IMG/VR virus record: IMGVR_UViG_3300044703_000143
Coordinates: 1-38,920 of that record
From: a virus
Direction: 5' to 3' (one strand)
DNA length: 38,920 bases
The position numbers were made by a program, and so were the translations under genes. This document shows, piece after piece, positions 1 to 7,617 of this stretch (position 1 is its first letter; the number at the start of each line of letters is the position of its first letter). The notes beneath the pieces were generated by a model that ran no database searches, was not told where the DNA came from, and worked only from the letters and a program-made list of their open reading frames with translations.

Positions 1-44
1 TCATAATCCGCGTGTCGGGGGTTCAAGTCCCTCCTCCGCTACCA
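1..44 (+). tRNA. 3' half of elongator tRNA-Met (CAT); attachment-site core
   Basis: Bases 1-44 read as the 3' part of a tRNA: U33 at 1, anticodon CAT at 2-4, AA, 3' anticodon strand TCCGC (7-11), variable loop GTGTC (12-16), T arm GGGGG/TTCAAGT/CCCTC (17-33), acceptor strand CTCCGCT (34-40), discriminator A and encoded CCA (42-44). This pattern fits alphaproteobacterial elongator tRNA-Met; tRNA-Ile2, which also has a CAT anticodon in DNA, is the alternative. The 5' half lies left of the window, or is absent if this is the phage attP. The phage recombinase gene ends antisense inside this segment, so it is very likely the core shared by attP and attB. Confidence 0.85.
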
Positions 45-1632
45 TCATAACAGTCGGGGGCGCTCCTCTGTTGGGCGCGGGCTTGCCGGTCGCGATCGCG
101 ATGGCCGAGCCGAGCAAGCCGGCGACCTCGATCTCGCAACCGCCGTCGGCCCCGGGCCTGATCAGGACCGCGTCGACGAGGCTCCGGACGTCCGCTTTGA
201 CGTCGTCGGAAACGGGCTCGCCGCTGGCGAGCGCGGCCGTGAGGCGGCCGACACGCTCGCGGTAGGCGGCGACGATATGGGGGTGAAGGGCGATCACCGG
301 CACGGCCTCGTGCTCGGCGAGTTCGGCCCGCGCCGAATCGCGCTCGGCCGTCTTCCGCGCGAGCGCTTGGCGCAGCTCCGCGAACTCGCCGCCCCCGTCG
401 GCTATGGCTGCGACGAGACGGTCGACGGAGGCTTGCGCCTGGGCGGCGCGGCGCTCGAGCGCGCCACGGGCCCGGGCGCCGTCCTTCAGGCGCCGATCGC
501 GCTCGAGGTGGTACTCGCGGACCAGGAGCGACACGGCCTCGGGCGAGAGAAGGTGGTCGGCAAGGCCGTTGACGACGCGGCGCTGAAGCTCCCCGAGCGA
601 GATCCGGCTCGTATTCGAGCAGGTTCCCGCGTCCCGGGCCCGGGCGCAGGCGAGACGGTCTTTCGTGACGATCGTGAAAGCGCCGCCGCAGAGGCCGCAG
701 CTGACGAGGCCCGAGAGGACATGCTTGGGGCGCTTGCGCCTCACGATCGACGGCTGGGCCGCACGAGAGGCCCGCGCGCCCTGCGCCCGGGCCCATAGCT
801 CGTCAGAGGCTATGCGGAGCTCGGGGATCTCCATCGTCTCCCGCTCCTGCGCGGGATTCGCCCTCGAGACGCGGTTCCGGCTTTCCGGGTCCCGCTTCAT
901 GGTGACGCGGTTGTAGACGAAGCGGCCGACGTAGATCGGATTGTGAAGGATGCCGATCTGCCGGGCGGCGTTGCCGACGATCGCCGAGGCGCGCCACTCG
1001 CCGCCGCGGGGGGAGGGGATGCCGTCGGCGTTGAGGCCCTTGGCGATCGCCTTCGGGCTCTTCCCGTCGGCGTATTCCTCGAGGATCCGCCGCACGACCG
1101 CGGCCTGCTCCTCGTTGACGCGGCGCCGGCCGGCGTCGACCTGCCCGCGGGCGTCGATCTCGCGGACGACGTCGTAGCCGTAGCAGAGGCCGCCCGGGAT
1201 CCGACCGCGCGAGAGGCAGCCCCGCTGTCCGCGCCGGATCTTCTCGCGCAGCTTGCCGAGCTCGAGGGCGTCCATTGTGCCCTTGAAGCCGATCTGCAGG
1301 TCGTCGACGGTCCCGTTGGCGAGCGTGATCAGGCGGACGTCGGCGAACCGGAGGCGCTTGTAGATCCCGGCGACGTCCTCGAGGTCGCGCGCTATGCGGT
1401 CGAGATCCTCGGCGAGGATGATGTTGAAAAGGCCGGACGCCGCGTCGGCGAGCATTGCCGTCATGCCGGGCCGCCTGATGTTGGCGCCGGAGATCGCGAG
1501 GTCGGTGTAGACCTCGACGACGTCCCAACCTTCGGCGTCGGCGCGCCGCCGGCACTCCCGGACCTGGTCCTCGGCCGAGGTTTCCGATTGCCGGTCGGTA
1601 GAGAAGCGGGCGTAGATGGCGCACCGGGACAT
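1..1632 (-). CDS. Large serine recombinase (phage integrase)
   Basis: Site-specific recombinase of the resolvase/invertase superfamily, expected to integrate and excise the phage DNA. The 543-residue protein has the N-terminal catalytic domain with nucleophile Ser11 in YARFSTDRQ, a recombinase domain (about 155-290), a zinc-ribbon with CGLCG and a second Cys pair (about 310-345), and a coiled-coil region (about 380-450). The ATG at 1632 is preceded by GGGAG six bases upstream. It is the last gene of the early operon. The C-terminal residues (AEEGLEPPTRGL) and the stop codon are antisense to the tRNA-Met fragment; the stop is the complement of U33-C34-A35. P2 itself uses a tyrosine integrase, so this is a different integration module. 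No separate excisionase gene was recognised. Confidence 0.93.
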   Translation of the reverse strand: MSRCAIYARFSTDRQSETSAEDQVRECRRRADAEGWDVVEVYTDLAISGANIRRPGMTAMLADAASGLFNIILAEDLDRIARDLEDVAGIYKRLRFADVRLITLANGTVDDLQIGFKGTMDALELGKLREKIRRGQRGCLSRGRIPGGLCYGYDVVREIDARGQVDAGRRRVNEEQAAVVRRILEEYADGKSPKAIAKGLNADGIPSPRGGEWRASAIVGNAARQIGILHNPIYVGRFVYNRVTMKRDPESRNRVSRANPAQERETMEIPELRIASDELWARAQGARASRAAQPSIVRRKRPKHVLSGLVSCGLCGGAFTIVTKDRLACARARDAGTCSNTSRISLGELQRRVVNGLADHLLSPEAVSLLVREYHLERDRRLKDGARARGALERRAAQAQASVDRLVAAIADGGGEFAELRQALARKTAERDSARAELAEHEAVPVIALHPHIVAAYRERVGRLTAALASGEPVSDDVKADVRSLVDAVLIRPGADGGCEIEVAGLLGSAIAIATGKPAPNRGAPPTVMMVAEEGLEPPTRGL

Positions 1633-1727
1633 GGTCGACTCCCTGATTCTTGGACGGGCGCACCATCCTCTGCTGCCATCTCACGAGCAATCGTCCTCAC
1701 GAGGCTGGCGATGCGGGCGTCGATCAC
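1461..1727 (-). CDS. Doubtful small ORF between early operon and recombinase
   Basis: A GTG at 1727 overlaps the stop of the upstream gene as GTGA, the coupling style used throughout this operon, and opens an 88-codon frame. The first 32 residues (IDARIASLVRTIAREMAAED and on) look protein-like. The remainder overlaps the recombinase gene in another frame and is rich in Pro, Ser, Thr and Arg, as out-of-frame GC-rich DNA usually is. It may be a real short gene, a decayed one, or a coupling peptide that delivers ribosomes to the recombinase start at 1632. No family recognised. Confidence 0.25.
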   Translation of the reverse strand: MIDARIASLVRTIAREMAAEDGAPVQESGSRPCPGAPSTPASLPTGNRKPRPRTRSGSAGGAPTPKVGTSSRSTPTSRSPAPTSGGPA

Positions 1728-1930
1728 CGGCCCGCCCCCAAGGCAGCAGCGGCCGCGCGCTCGCGCTCGATCTCCCCGTCGAAGCCCCAGCCTGAGCCGC
1801 CGATCGCCCGCCAGAATGAATCGAAGTCCGGGAGCTTGGTGAGGGCCGGCGCGGGGGTGTAGTGCGCGGCCGCGTAGCGGTCCCAATTGACGAAACCGGC
1901 ATTGAAATTGAAAGGCCTGGTGCTCCTCAT
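1724..1930 (-). CDS. Small hypothetical early protein, 68 aa
   Basis: I do not recognise a family. The ATG at 1930 overlaps the upstream stop as ATGA, so translation is probably coupled. The product is rich in aromatics in its first half (RPFNFNAGFVNWDRYAAAHY) with an Ala-rich end, and has no Cys pairs or membrane segment. It is the second-to-last small gene before the recombinase; position and coupling are the main evidence that it is real. Confidence 0.6.
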   Translation of the reverse strand: MRSTRPFNFNAGFVNWDRYAAAHYTPAPALTKLPDFDSFWRAIGGSGWGFDGEIERERAAAAALGAGR

Positions 1931-2133
1931 TCGGCCGGCTCCGCTTCCTCGGTCGAATAGGCGAGGAGGGCGAGCCCGTGGCCCGTCAGCTGAACGACGT
2001 ACTCGCGCGGGCTGAGCTCGCCCCGGGCGCAGCGGCGCCGAAGATCCGCCATTGCCTGGGCCGACGGGATCTCGACGGCCTCGGCCGCGGCGATCACCTC
2101 GTCGAGGGCGAGCGATTCGCGAACCGCGACCAT
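1927..2133 (-). CDS. Small hypothetical early protein, 68 aa
   Basis: No family recognised. The start at 2133 shares one base with the upstream stop (TGATG) and its end overlaps the next gene by four bases, so it is embedded in the coupled operon. The protein is acidic and helical in appearance (VRESLALDEVIAAAEAVEIP), with Glu at intervals and an acidic tail. A helical regulatory or adaptor protein is possible, but nothing in the sequence fixes a role. Confidence 0.6.
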   Translation of the reverse strand: MVAVRESLALDEVIAAAEAVEIPSAQAMADLRRRCARGELSPREYVVQLTGHGLALLAYSTEEAEPAE

Positions 2134-2435
2134 CAGAGGGGGAGGTCCATCTGCGGTCCGCGCCTGGTCGGCCGAGGCGGCGCGAGGCAGCCATGCTTCC
2201 GAAGCCAGACCTGGGCGGTCGCGTCGGCCGCTTCCCAGGCCTTGCCGGCGTGGCCGTTCGCGGCGCACTCGATCGTGAAGGCGCGGTGGATCGCGGCGCG
2301 GAGCTCGGGCGAAAGCTTGAACCAGTGCGGCTGACAGCCCCAGCCTCCCTGCGTCGCCCGCCTGTCGCACTCGGGGAAGCGGCATAGCGCGGTGCCGAAA
2401 GGGCGGCGCTGGCGGATATCGAGGTCTTCGGTCAT
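2133..2435 (-). CDS. Small putative zinc-binding protein, 100 aa
   Basis: The protein contains CRFPECDRRA then CQPHWFKLSPELRAAI, that is Cys-X4-Cys with a later Cys-X2-His, followed by a helical stretch. This HWF/Y-L-P-like arrangement occurs in small phage and integrative-element proteins of unknown function (recalled, not searched). ATG at 2435 overlaps the upstream stop as ATGA. It is one of two putative zinc-finger proteins between the ATPase and the recombinase. A DNA- or protein-binding accessory role is plausible but unproven. Confidence 0.65.
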   Translation of the reverse strand: MTEDLDIRQRRPFGTALCRFPECDRRATQGGWGCQPHWFKLSPELRAAIHRAFTIECAANGHAGKAWEAADATAQVWLRKHGCLAPPRPTRRGPQMDLPL

Positions 2436-2932
2436 GCCGCCGCCAGCGCCTTTCTCCGCTTCGGCCGGCCGATCTTCAGCTGGTCTAGGATGCTGTCGAC
2501 GAGGGCTTTCGCTCGCGCCTCGAGGCCCGCGCGGGCGCCTTCCGGCCATTCCCCTGTCAAGACCGACGTCGGCTGCTCCTGGATCGCCCGGAGCGCCACG
2601 CCGAGCTGCTCGTCGAGGACCGCGATCGCGCGCGTTTCCGCGACGCCGCGAGCCGCTTCGTCGAAGCTTGCCGCCGGCGGTGGCGCCGGCGGCGCGGGCG
2701 GCGGGGCCGGCGACGCGCGCAGGTTCCGCGGTTCGCCGAACCAGGCGAAGAGATCCTGTAGGCAGCCGGCGCAGAGATCGTCGGCGCCGGCCTCCGCATG
2801 CCCGATTCGAGCGCCGCCGCCTGCCTTCTCCGCGGCTATCCGCCCCCAATCGGTTGGGACGGCGCCGCTTTCGACGCGATCTTCCTCGCCGCAGCGGTCG
2901 CACCTGAAGATCTTGAAGCTGGTGCTGCTCAT
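2432..2932 (-). CDS. Zinc-ribbon protein of unknown function, 166 aa
   Basis: The N-terminus FKIFRCDRCGEEDRV carries one Cys-X2-Cys and LCAGC about 45 residues later carries a second, a probable zinc ribbon. A Pro/Ala linker (PAPPPAPPAPPPAA) joins it to a helical C-terminal half that ends in a basic patch (KIGRPKRRKALAAA). The start ATG at 2932 overlaps the stop of the ATPase gene by four bases, so the two are likely made together. The layout suggests a nucleic-acid or protein adaptor. No named family recognised. Confidence 0.7.
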   Translation of the reverse strand: MSSTSFKIFRCDRCGEEDRVESGAVPTDWGRIAAEKAGGGARIGHAEAGADDLCAGCLQDLFAWFGEPRNLRASPAPPPAPPAPPPAASFDEAARGVAETRAIAVLDEQLGVALRAIQEQPTSVLTGEWPEGARAGLEARAKALVDSILDQLKIGRPKRRKALAAA

Positions 2933-4611
2933 TGCGGACCCTCCCGAAAGAGATCCGCGAGGACGACCTCGCCCTTGGCCGGATAGTCGACCAGGCCGAG
3001 CGTCCGCATGGCGCCAAGGTCGCGCTCGAAGGTCGACGAGCTCGCCGACGTGTCGCACTTGCCGGCGAGATCGTCCCGCGTGAGCTTGCGGCCGTTCCAG
3101 AGCGCCCGGAGGATCCGGGCGCGGCGCGGCGGCAGCTTGGCGGCTATCGCCTCGAGAAGCGCCGCCCGGGTTGCCGGCGCCTGGTGCGGCTGCGCGAGGG
3201 CGCGACCTGTCGCCGTAAGCGCAACCTCGCCCTGGGCGGGATATTCGACCAGGCCGAGCGTCCGCATGGCGCCGAGGTCGCGCTCGAAGGTCGACGAGCT
3301 CGGCGTCGTGTCGGCGAAGTAGGCGACGATCGCCCTCGGCGCGTTCTCCCGCTTCAGGAAGGCGTTGCACCATGCGACGGCGTCGAGGATGCGCTGCCGC
3401 CGCGGCGGCAGATCCACCGAACCGGATATGGGGGAGGCGGGCCGGGCGCTGGCAGCGCCCGACGGTTTGCCCTCCGCAGCCGCCTCCCCCCCGCCGGCGT
3501 GGTGCGGCGTAGCCTGGGGGGAGTGCCCCGCCTCGCGCTCGCCGCCGGCGTGTTCTGTCTCCCCTGAACCAGGATCGGCGAGGAGCATGTCGATTGTGCA
3601 ACGGATTCGCCGCAGCCCGTCCTCGAGCTCGGTGACGTGCGCCTCGGTGCGCGCGCGGCCGCCCCGTTCCTCCGCGAGAAGGCCCTCGAGCTCGACGACA
3701 CGCGCGGCCGCCGCGCCGTCGACGTTGGCGCCGATCGGCGCGTCGGCCGGGCTCGTCTTTAGCGCGGCCGCGATGGCCGAGACGTCGAGCTCGGCGAGCA
3801 TCTTCGGCTCGACGTGGACCTCGCCGGGCGCCGGCGTCCGGCTCGAATCGAAGGTGGCGATCGGCGCGGTGAAGCCGCGCTCGAGGATCCCGAGGCGCGG
3901 GCTGTAGATCCAGCGCTCGCCTCGCTCGAGGCCGGGCAGGGAGCGCATGACGTCGGCGCGAACGGCCTTGTCGCCCTTCGCCTTCAGATAGTCGTCGATC
4001 GCCTTCTGGTCGCGGGGATCGATCAGCTGGTGCGCGATGATCGTCTGCGCCTGGGATAGGACCGCCTTGGATATGTCGGCCGGGCGCTGCGTGATCACGG
4101 TGAGGACGAAGCCGGCGACACGGCCTCGCTTTGCAATCCAGATCAAGTCGCGAGTGAGGCCGAAGGCGAGGTCGTCGGGCGCCGTCTGCGGCGCGACCTC
4201 CTCGGCCTCGTCGACGATCAAGTGGAAGTTGCCGCGCGGTTTGGCGCGGAGCCGCTTCACGAAGGGGGCGAGGAAGAGACGCTGGTCGACGTCGTCGTGA
4301 AGGTGGCCCAGGCTGACGATCGCCGAGACGCGCTGCTCGATGATCAGGCGCGCGATCGCGTCGCCGTCGCCTGGGCCGATCGGCACGTCGCCGTGGCGCC
4401 CGCCGAAGATCGGGATATCGAATCCGGGGCCGGTGCCGGCGACGTCGGACCTCAGCCCGTACCAGACGTCGGTGAGATCGATGATCGCGACGTGGCGGCG
4501 CTCGCGGAGCAGCTGCTCGGCCTCGGCCTTGCCGGTGACGGTCTTCCCCGAGCCGCTGTTGCCGACGATCGCCTGATGCTCGTTGATGTAGGAGGGGAGG
4601 GGCGCGGTCAC
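2929..4611 (-). CDS. HerA/FtsK-type ATPase with duplicated C-terminal winged helix
   Basis: A 560-residue P-loop ATPase. Walker A is GNSGSGKT at residues 17-24; Walker B is LIVDEAEE with Asp134-Glu135; a sensor-like VITQRP segment follows. This matches the HerA/DUF87 branch of the FtsK-HerA superfamily, ring motors that move DNA. The C-terminal 140 residues hold two copies of a winged-helix-like unit, each with SSSTFERDLGAMRTLGLV then YPA.GEV. Start is GTG at 4611, overlapping the upstream stop as GTGA; longer frames to 5232 run over the ParB gene and are not credible. No NurA nuclease partner is visible. It follows ParB-like and small-protein genes. DNA translocation in replication, segregation or conversion to a packaging substrate is inferred; an antiphage role is an alternative. 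Confidence 0.8.
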   Translation of the reverse strand: MTAPLPSYINEHQAIVGNSGSGKTVTGKAEAEQLLRERRHVAIIDLTDVWYGLRSDVAGTGPGFDIPIFGGRHGDVPIGPGDGDAIARLIIEQRVSAIVSLGHLHDDVDQRLFLAPFVKRLRAKPRGNFHLIVDEAEEVAPQTAPDDLAFGLTRDLIWIAKRGRVAGFVLTVITQRPADISKAVLSQAQTIIAHQLIDPRDQKAIDDYLKAKGDKAVRADVMRSLPGLERGERWIYSPRLGILERGFTAPIATFDSSRTPAPGEVHVEPKMLAELDVSAIAAALKTSPADAPIGANVDGAAAARVVELEGLLAEERGGRARTEAHVTELEDGLRRIRCTIDMLLADPGSGETEHAGGEREAGHSPQATPHHAGGGEAAAEGKPSGAASARPASPISGSVDLPPRRQRILDAVAWCNAFLKRENAPRAIVAYFADTTPSSSTFERDLGAMRTLGLVEYPAQGEVALTATGRALAQPHQAPATRAALLEAIAAKLPPRRARILRALWNGRKLTRDDLAGKCDTSASSSTFERDLGAMRTLGLVDYPAKGEVVLADLFREGPQ

Positions 4612-4865
4612 GCGATCGCCCTCCCGTCCCTGAGACGAATATAGCCGCCCTCGGTCATGACGCCGCCGTGAGTTTGCACGGCGACGGGCTTTCCCTTGGG
4701 CGTGTAGCCGAGGATCGTCGACGGGCCGGCGGAGATCCCGCCGGACCCGTCGAGATCCTCGCAAGGATAGGCCTTGCCCCGCGTGAGACGGCAGCGGGCG
4801 CCGTGCGGCACGTCGGCCCCCGCGATCGCGGAGGTGCGCCGGACGTCGCCCGTCTGCCGGTTCAC
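4608..4865 (-). CDS. Hypothetical 85-aa protein between ParB-like and ATPase genes
   Basis: No family recognised. ATG at 4865 overlaps the ParB-like stop (ATGA) and its own stop overlaps the ATPase start (GTGA), so all three are likely translated as a coupled set. The sequence is Gly/Thr-rich and looks like short beta strands (GYTPKGKPVAVQTHGG, GGYIRLRDGRAIA), with two Cys. A small partner or regulator of the ATPase is the simplest guess from position alone. Confidence 0.65.
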   Translation of the reverse strand: MNRQTGDVRRTSAIAGADVPHGARCRLTRGKAYPCEDLDGSGGISAGPSTILGYTPKGKPVAVQTHGGVMTEGGYIRLRDGRAIA

Positions 4866-6295
4866 GCCTGCAGCTCCGGTTCCGGAGCCGGCTGCTCGGC
4901 CACGGCTTCCGCCTCAACGGCGTCGCCACCCTCGCCTTCGCCGCCCTCGTCGCCCTCGCCGTCCTCTTCGGCGTCCTCCTCGGCGATCTCTTTCTCGTAG
5001 AGGGCTTCGGCCTCGGAGAAGTGGCGCTCGACGTCGGCGGCCGGGATCCTGACGAGGAGCGCGACGACGAAGTCCCCCTCTTCCTCCTTCTCCGCGATCG
5101 ACACGTACTCGACGCCTTCAGGCGGCCAGAAGGTGCGGCCCTCGAGCTGCGTCCCGCCGACCGACGGAGCCGCGAGGCGAGCTGCGCGATATTCGATCGC
5201 TTCGCGCCGCTGCTCGGCTTCCCAGGCGGCACGATCGAAGGTGCTCCCCTGGCCCTGGTTGCCCTGCTTCTGCTCCGGCTCGGTCTTGACGAAGCAGGAC
5301 TCGACCCGTCGAAGCTCGCCCTGGCCGCCGATCTCGAAGATCGCGATCGAGCTGTCCCGCTGCTCGGGCGTTAGCTTTTCCGCCGCGTGATAGAGGGTGC
5401 GAAAACCTTCGGGCGGCGCCGGCAGCTGCCAGCTTTGCTTGCTGAGGCTGATCATCCCGTCGGCCCAGCCCTCGTCCTGGGCCAGCTTGCCGGCCTCTCT
5501 CTCCCCCTTTTCGCGGGCAAGCTTATCGACGAGCGACGGATCGAGGAGGACTTGCCGCTCCTCGGCCATGAAAAAGAGGTCCGTCTCTAGGCGGCCGCCT
5601 GCCTCGAGGTAGGCGTCGAGGCCGATGTAGACGACCAGCTTATGATCGCTCGTGTAGACCTTCCCGGCGATCGCGTCGCGGATCGAGGTCGCGCTATGCG
5701 CCTGCCACGTCTTCTTCTTCTCGGCCTCGAAGATCTTGAGCTGCACGGCCTGGTCGGGGTGGCCCGCGTAGGCCTGGGCCGAATCGAGGACGATCTCGCC
5801 GGCGCGCAGCGCCTCGAGGATCGGCGGGGCGAGGTTGGCGAGGCGAAGCCGCTGATCGACGTAGCGGACGGTAAAGCCGAAGCGTCGGGCGCAATGCGCG
5901 ACGCGCTCGCGCGGGTCGGCCATGCCGGCGGCCTCATAGTCGCCGATGATCGCCAGGAAGGCCTCGACCTCGTCGGCCGGGTTCATCGCCTCCTTGAGGT
6001 TCTCGGCAAGGCTGGCTTCCCGCAGCTCGGCACGATCGACGATCTTGACGGGCACGTCCCAGTTGCGGGGTATGCGCTTCAGCGCGACGTTCCGCTGTAG
6101 AGCGCGCCAGCGACGACCCCCGCCCCCGACCTCGTAGAGGCCCTTGCCGCCCATGGTATGGGCGACGACGAGGTTCTGCAGCAGGCCCTTCTCGTGGATC
6201 GAGTCGGCAAGCTCCTCGATGCTGATGTCGGGATGCGTCTTTCTGACGTTGAGCGGCGATAGGATGAGCTTGTTTAAAGGGACGGTATCGACCAT
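4862..6295 (-). CDS. ParB-like partition/nucleoid protein
   Basis: A 477-residue protein with a ParB N-terminal domain (about 1-115): PLNKLILSPLNVRK, the nucleotide-binding GGGRRWRAL box, then ENLKEAMNPADEVEAF. A helix-turn-helix segment follows (VAHCARRFGFTVRYVDQRL). ParB proteins are CTP-dependent DNA clamps that bind parS-like sites. The middle and C-terminal parts are not familiar, and the tail is extremely acidic (runs of Asp/Glu/Gly near 440-465). ATG at 6295 has GGAGG eight bases upstream, which decides it over the upstream in-frame start at 6340. No ParA ATPase gene is seen here, so a classical ParAB system is not supported. Coupled to the HerA-like ATPase downstream. Confidence 0.82.
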   Translation of the reverse strand: MVDTVPLNKLILSPLNVRKTHPDISIEELADSIHEKGLLQNLVVAHTMGGKGLYEVGGGGRRWRALQRNVALKRIPRNWDVPVKIVDRAELREASLAENLKEAMNPADEVEAFLAIIGDYEAAGMADPRERVAHCARRFGFTVRYVDQRLRLANLAPPILEALRAGEIVLDSAQAYAGHPDQAVQLKIFEAEKKKTWQAHSATSIRDAIAGKVYTSDHKLVVYIGLDAYLEAGGRLETDLFFMAEERQVLLDPSLVDKLAREKGEREAGKLAQDEGWADGMISLSKQSWQLPAPPEGFRTLYHAAEKLTPEQRDSSIAIFEIGGQGELRRVESCFVKTEPEQKQGNQGQGSTFDRAAWEAEQRREAIEYRAARLAAPSVGGTQLEGRTFWPPEGVEYVSIAEKEEEGDFVVALLVRIPAADVERHFSEAEALYEKEIAEEDAEEDGEGDEGGEGEGGDAVEAEAVAEQPAPEPELQA

Positions 6296-6296
6296 A

Positions 6297-6680
6297 TCAG
6301 TTGCCTCCGGTGGCGGTTGCTGAGGGGCGCCGCGAGCCAAGGTTCCGATCGGCGGGAGTTACGGCTCCACCCCGGGTTTCAGGCCCCGGAGCGTCGGAAT
6401 CAGCAGGGGCGGCGGGCGAAAGCCCGCCGCCCTTCTCTTTGGCGAGGAGCTCGCGGAGCTCCGCGCCGATCGCGGTGGTCCGGACCTGCCAGCCCCCGCG
6501 CCATGCGATGATGTGAACGAGGTTGAGGCGCTCCGCGGCCTGGGCGTTGCGCTGATCGCCCTCGCCCTCGTCGAAGCAATCGAGGCCGTCGTCGGACAGG
6601 CTCAACATGAAGGCGCGGACGCCGGCTGGAAGGCCGGCAATGAGATCCGCGGCCGCTATGGTGATCGCGCCGGGCCTCAT
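6297..6680 (-). CDS. Hypothetical early protein, 127 aa
   Basis: No family recognised. ATG at 6680 overlaps the GapR-like stop (ATGA). The N-terminal 85 residues look like a compact alpha/beta or winged-helix fold ([20 protein letters not shown] then [17 protein letters not shown]); the rest is a low-complexity Pro/Ala/Arg tail. Sits between GapR-like and ParB-like genes, so a DNA-linked function is possible. Confidence 0.6.
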   Translation of the reverse strand: MRPGAITIAAADLIAGLPAGVRAFMLSLSDDGLDCFDEGEGDQRNAQAAERLNLVHIIAWRGGWQVRTTAIGAELRELLAKEKGGGLSPAAPADSDAPGPETRGGAVTPADRNLGSRRPSATATGGN

Positions 6681-6919
6681 GCCATTCCCAGGGCGGCTTT
6701 GTAGGCCTCGATCATGGCCTCGGACTCCTGCCGATCGTGCGTCTCCATCTTGCGGAGGCGCACGATCGCCCGGATCGTCTTCGTGTCGTAGCCGCGGGCC
6801 TTGGCCTCGGCGTAGACGTCCTTCACGTCGTCGGCCGCGGCCTTCTTCTCCTCCTCGCCGCGCTCGATCCTTTCGATCAGCAGGCGCAGCTCATCGGCCG
6901 CAATGGTGCCTTCAGCCAT
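6677..6919 (-). CDS. GapR-like DUF2312 protein
   Basis: An 80-residue protein with the hallmarks of DUF2312: [45 protein letters not shown] and a C-terminal YKAALGM. GapR of Caulobacter is an essential nucleoid protein that clamps overtwisted, AT-rich DNA ahead of forks and polymerases. Length equals the family norm and all segments are present. ATG at 6919 sits eight bases inside the upstream gene. A phage copy beside ParB-like and DNA-motor genes suggests a role in phage DNA topology or takeover of host nucleoid function (inference). Confidence 0.88.
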   Translation of the reverse strand: MAEGTIAADELRLLIERIERGEEEKKAAADDVKDVYAEAKARGYDTKTIRAIVRLRKMETHDRQESEAMIEAYKAALGMA

Positions 6920-7304
6920 CGATCGGCCTCCCTCGTTTCGCCATGTCGATCAGAAAATCACGCGCGGTTTGCAGGTCGGCCGCGACGGCCTCGCACCAGC
7001 TGCGGCGTTCGCGATCGCCTTCCGAGTTAGGGTCGTCCACCCTAGCTGCCCAACGGCGAACGAGGGCGATCGCCGCGTCGACGCCGGCGGCCTCGCGCGA
7101 TCCCGGTTCCCGGTCGGACTCGGCGCTGATCACGTCCGCAGCCTGCGTCAGCATCGCCCGTGTGGTGGCGGGCTTGCCCCCGGCGTGAGCGTAAAGCATT
7201 GCCGCGAGGCCGTGGAGCGGAAGCATCCCGCCCGCGGCGAGGCGAGCGTCCCTTTCGGCTCGGAACGCCGCGGCGTCCGCAGCGACGGCAAGGTCTTCAG
7301 CCAC
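6912..7304 (-). CDS. Hypothetical early protein, 130 aa
   Basis: No family recognised. All-helical by appearance, Ala-rich, with a conserved-looking C-terminal segment [20 protein letters not shown] ending in a basic patch AKRGRPIDG. The start at 7304 overlaps the upstream gene by eight bases and its end overlaps the GapR-like gene. It is probably a small accessory protein of the early region. Confidence 0.6.
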   Translation of the reverse strand: MAEDLAVAADAAAFRAERDARLAAGGMLPLHGLAAMLYAHAGGKPATTRAMLTQAADVISAESDREPGSREAAGVDAAIALVRRWAARVDDPNSEGDRERRSWCEAVAADLQTARDFLIDMAKRGRPIDG

Positions 7305-7617
7305 GGGGCTCCCCTCCTATGTCTTTCGGGTTTTCGGCTTCCTCGATCGCGGCCTCGACGGCGGCGATTGCCGCCTCGAGCGCGCAGACCTCCCCTTCGA
7401 GTGCAGGGTCGAGGGCGTCGCGCTCGGGCTCGCCGTCGACGAACTCGTCGCAGCCGACCTCGAGCAGAGCCCGAAGCTGGCTTCGCATGGCGGGAAGGGC
7501 GAGCTGAGCCGCCTTCAGGAGGCTGGGGCCGGCCCACTGGGCCCCTTGGAGGCGCTCGGCGGTCCAAGGGCCCTCGGCCGCGACGGTCGCCTCTGCGGCT
7601 GCTAGCGCGGCCGTCAC
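7297..7617 (-). CDS. Hypothetical Ala/Glu-rich early protein, 106 aa
   Basis: GTG start at 7617 overlaps the upstream stop (GTGA). The product is acidic and helical; the end (ALEAAIAAVEAAIEEAENP) has heptad-like spacing and may form a coiled coil. One SQLRALLEVGCDEFVDG segment lies in the middle. No family recognised. Coupling to both neighbours supports it as a real gene. Confidence 0.55.
   Translation of the reverse strand: MTAALAAAEATVAAEGPWTAERLQGAQWAGPSLLKAAQLALPAMRSQLRALLEVGCDEFVDGEPERDALDPALEGEVCALEAAIAAVEAAIEEAENPKDIGGEPRG

Noticed and set aside
2988-3302. CRISPR array or tandem repeat locus
   Set aside because: Only two copies, in frame within the ATPase gene and encoding the same protein segment; no array anywhere in the window.
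4612-5232. N-terminal extension of the HerA-like ATPase frame
   Set aside because: The extension overlaps the ParB-like and 85-aa genes and is Arg/Ser-rich; the GTG at 4611 fits the coupling pattern.
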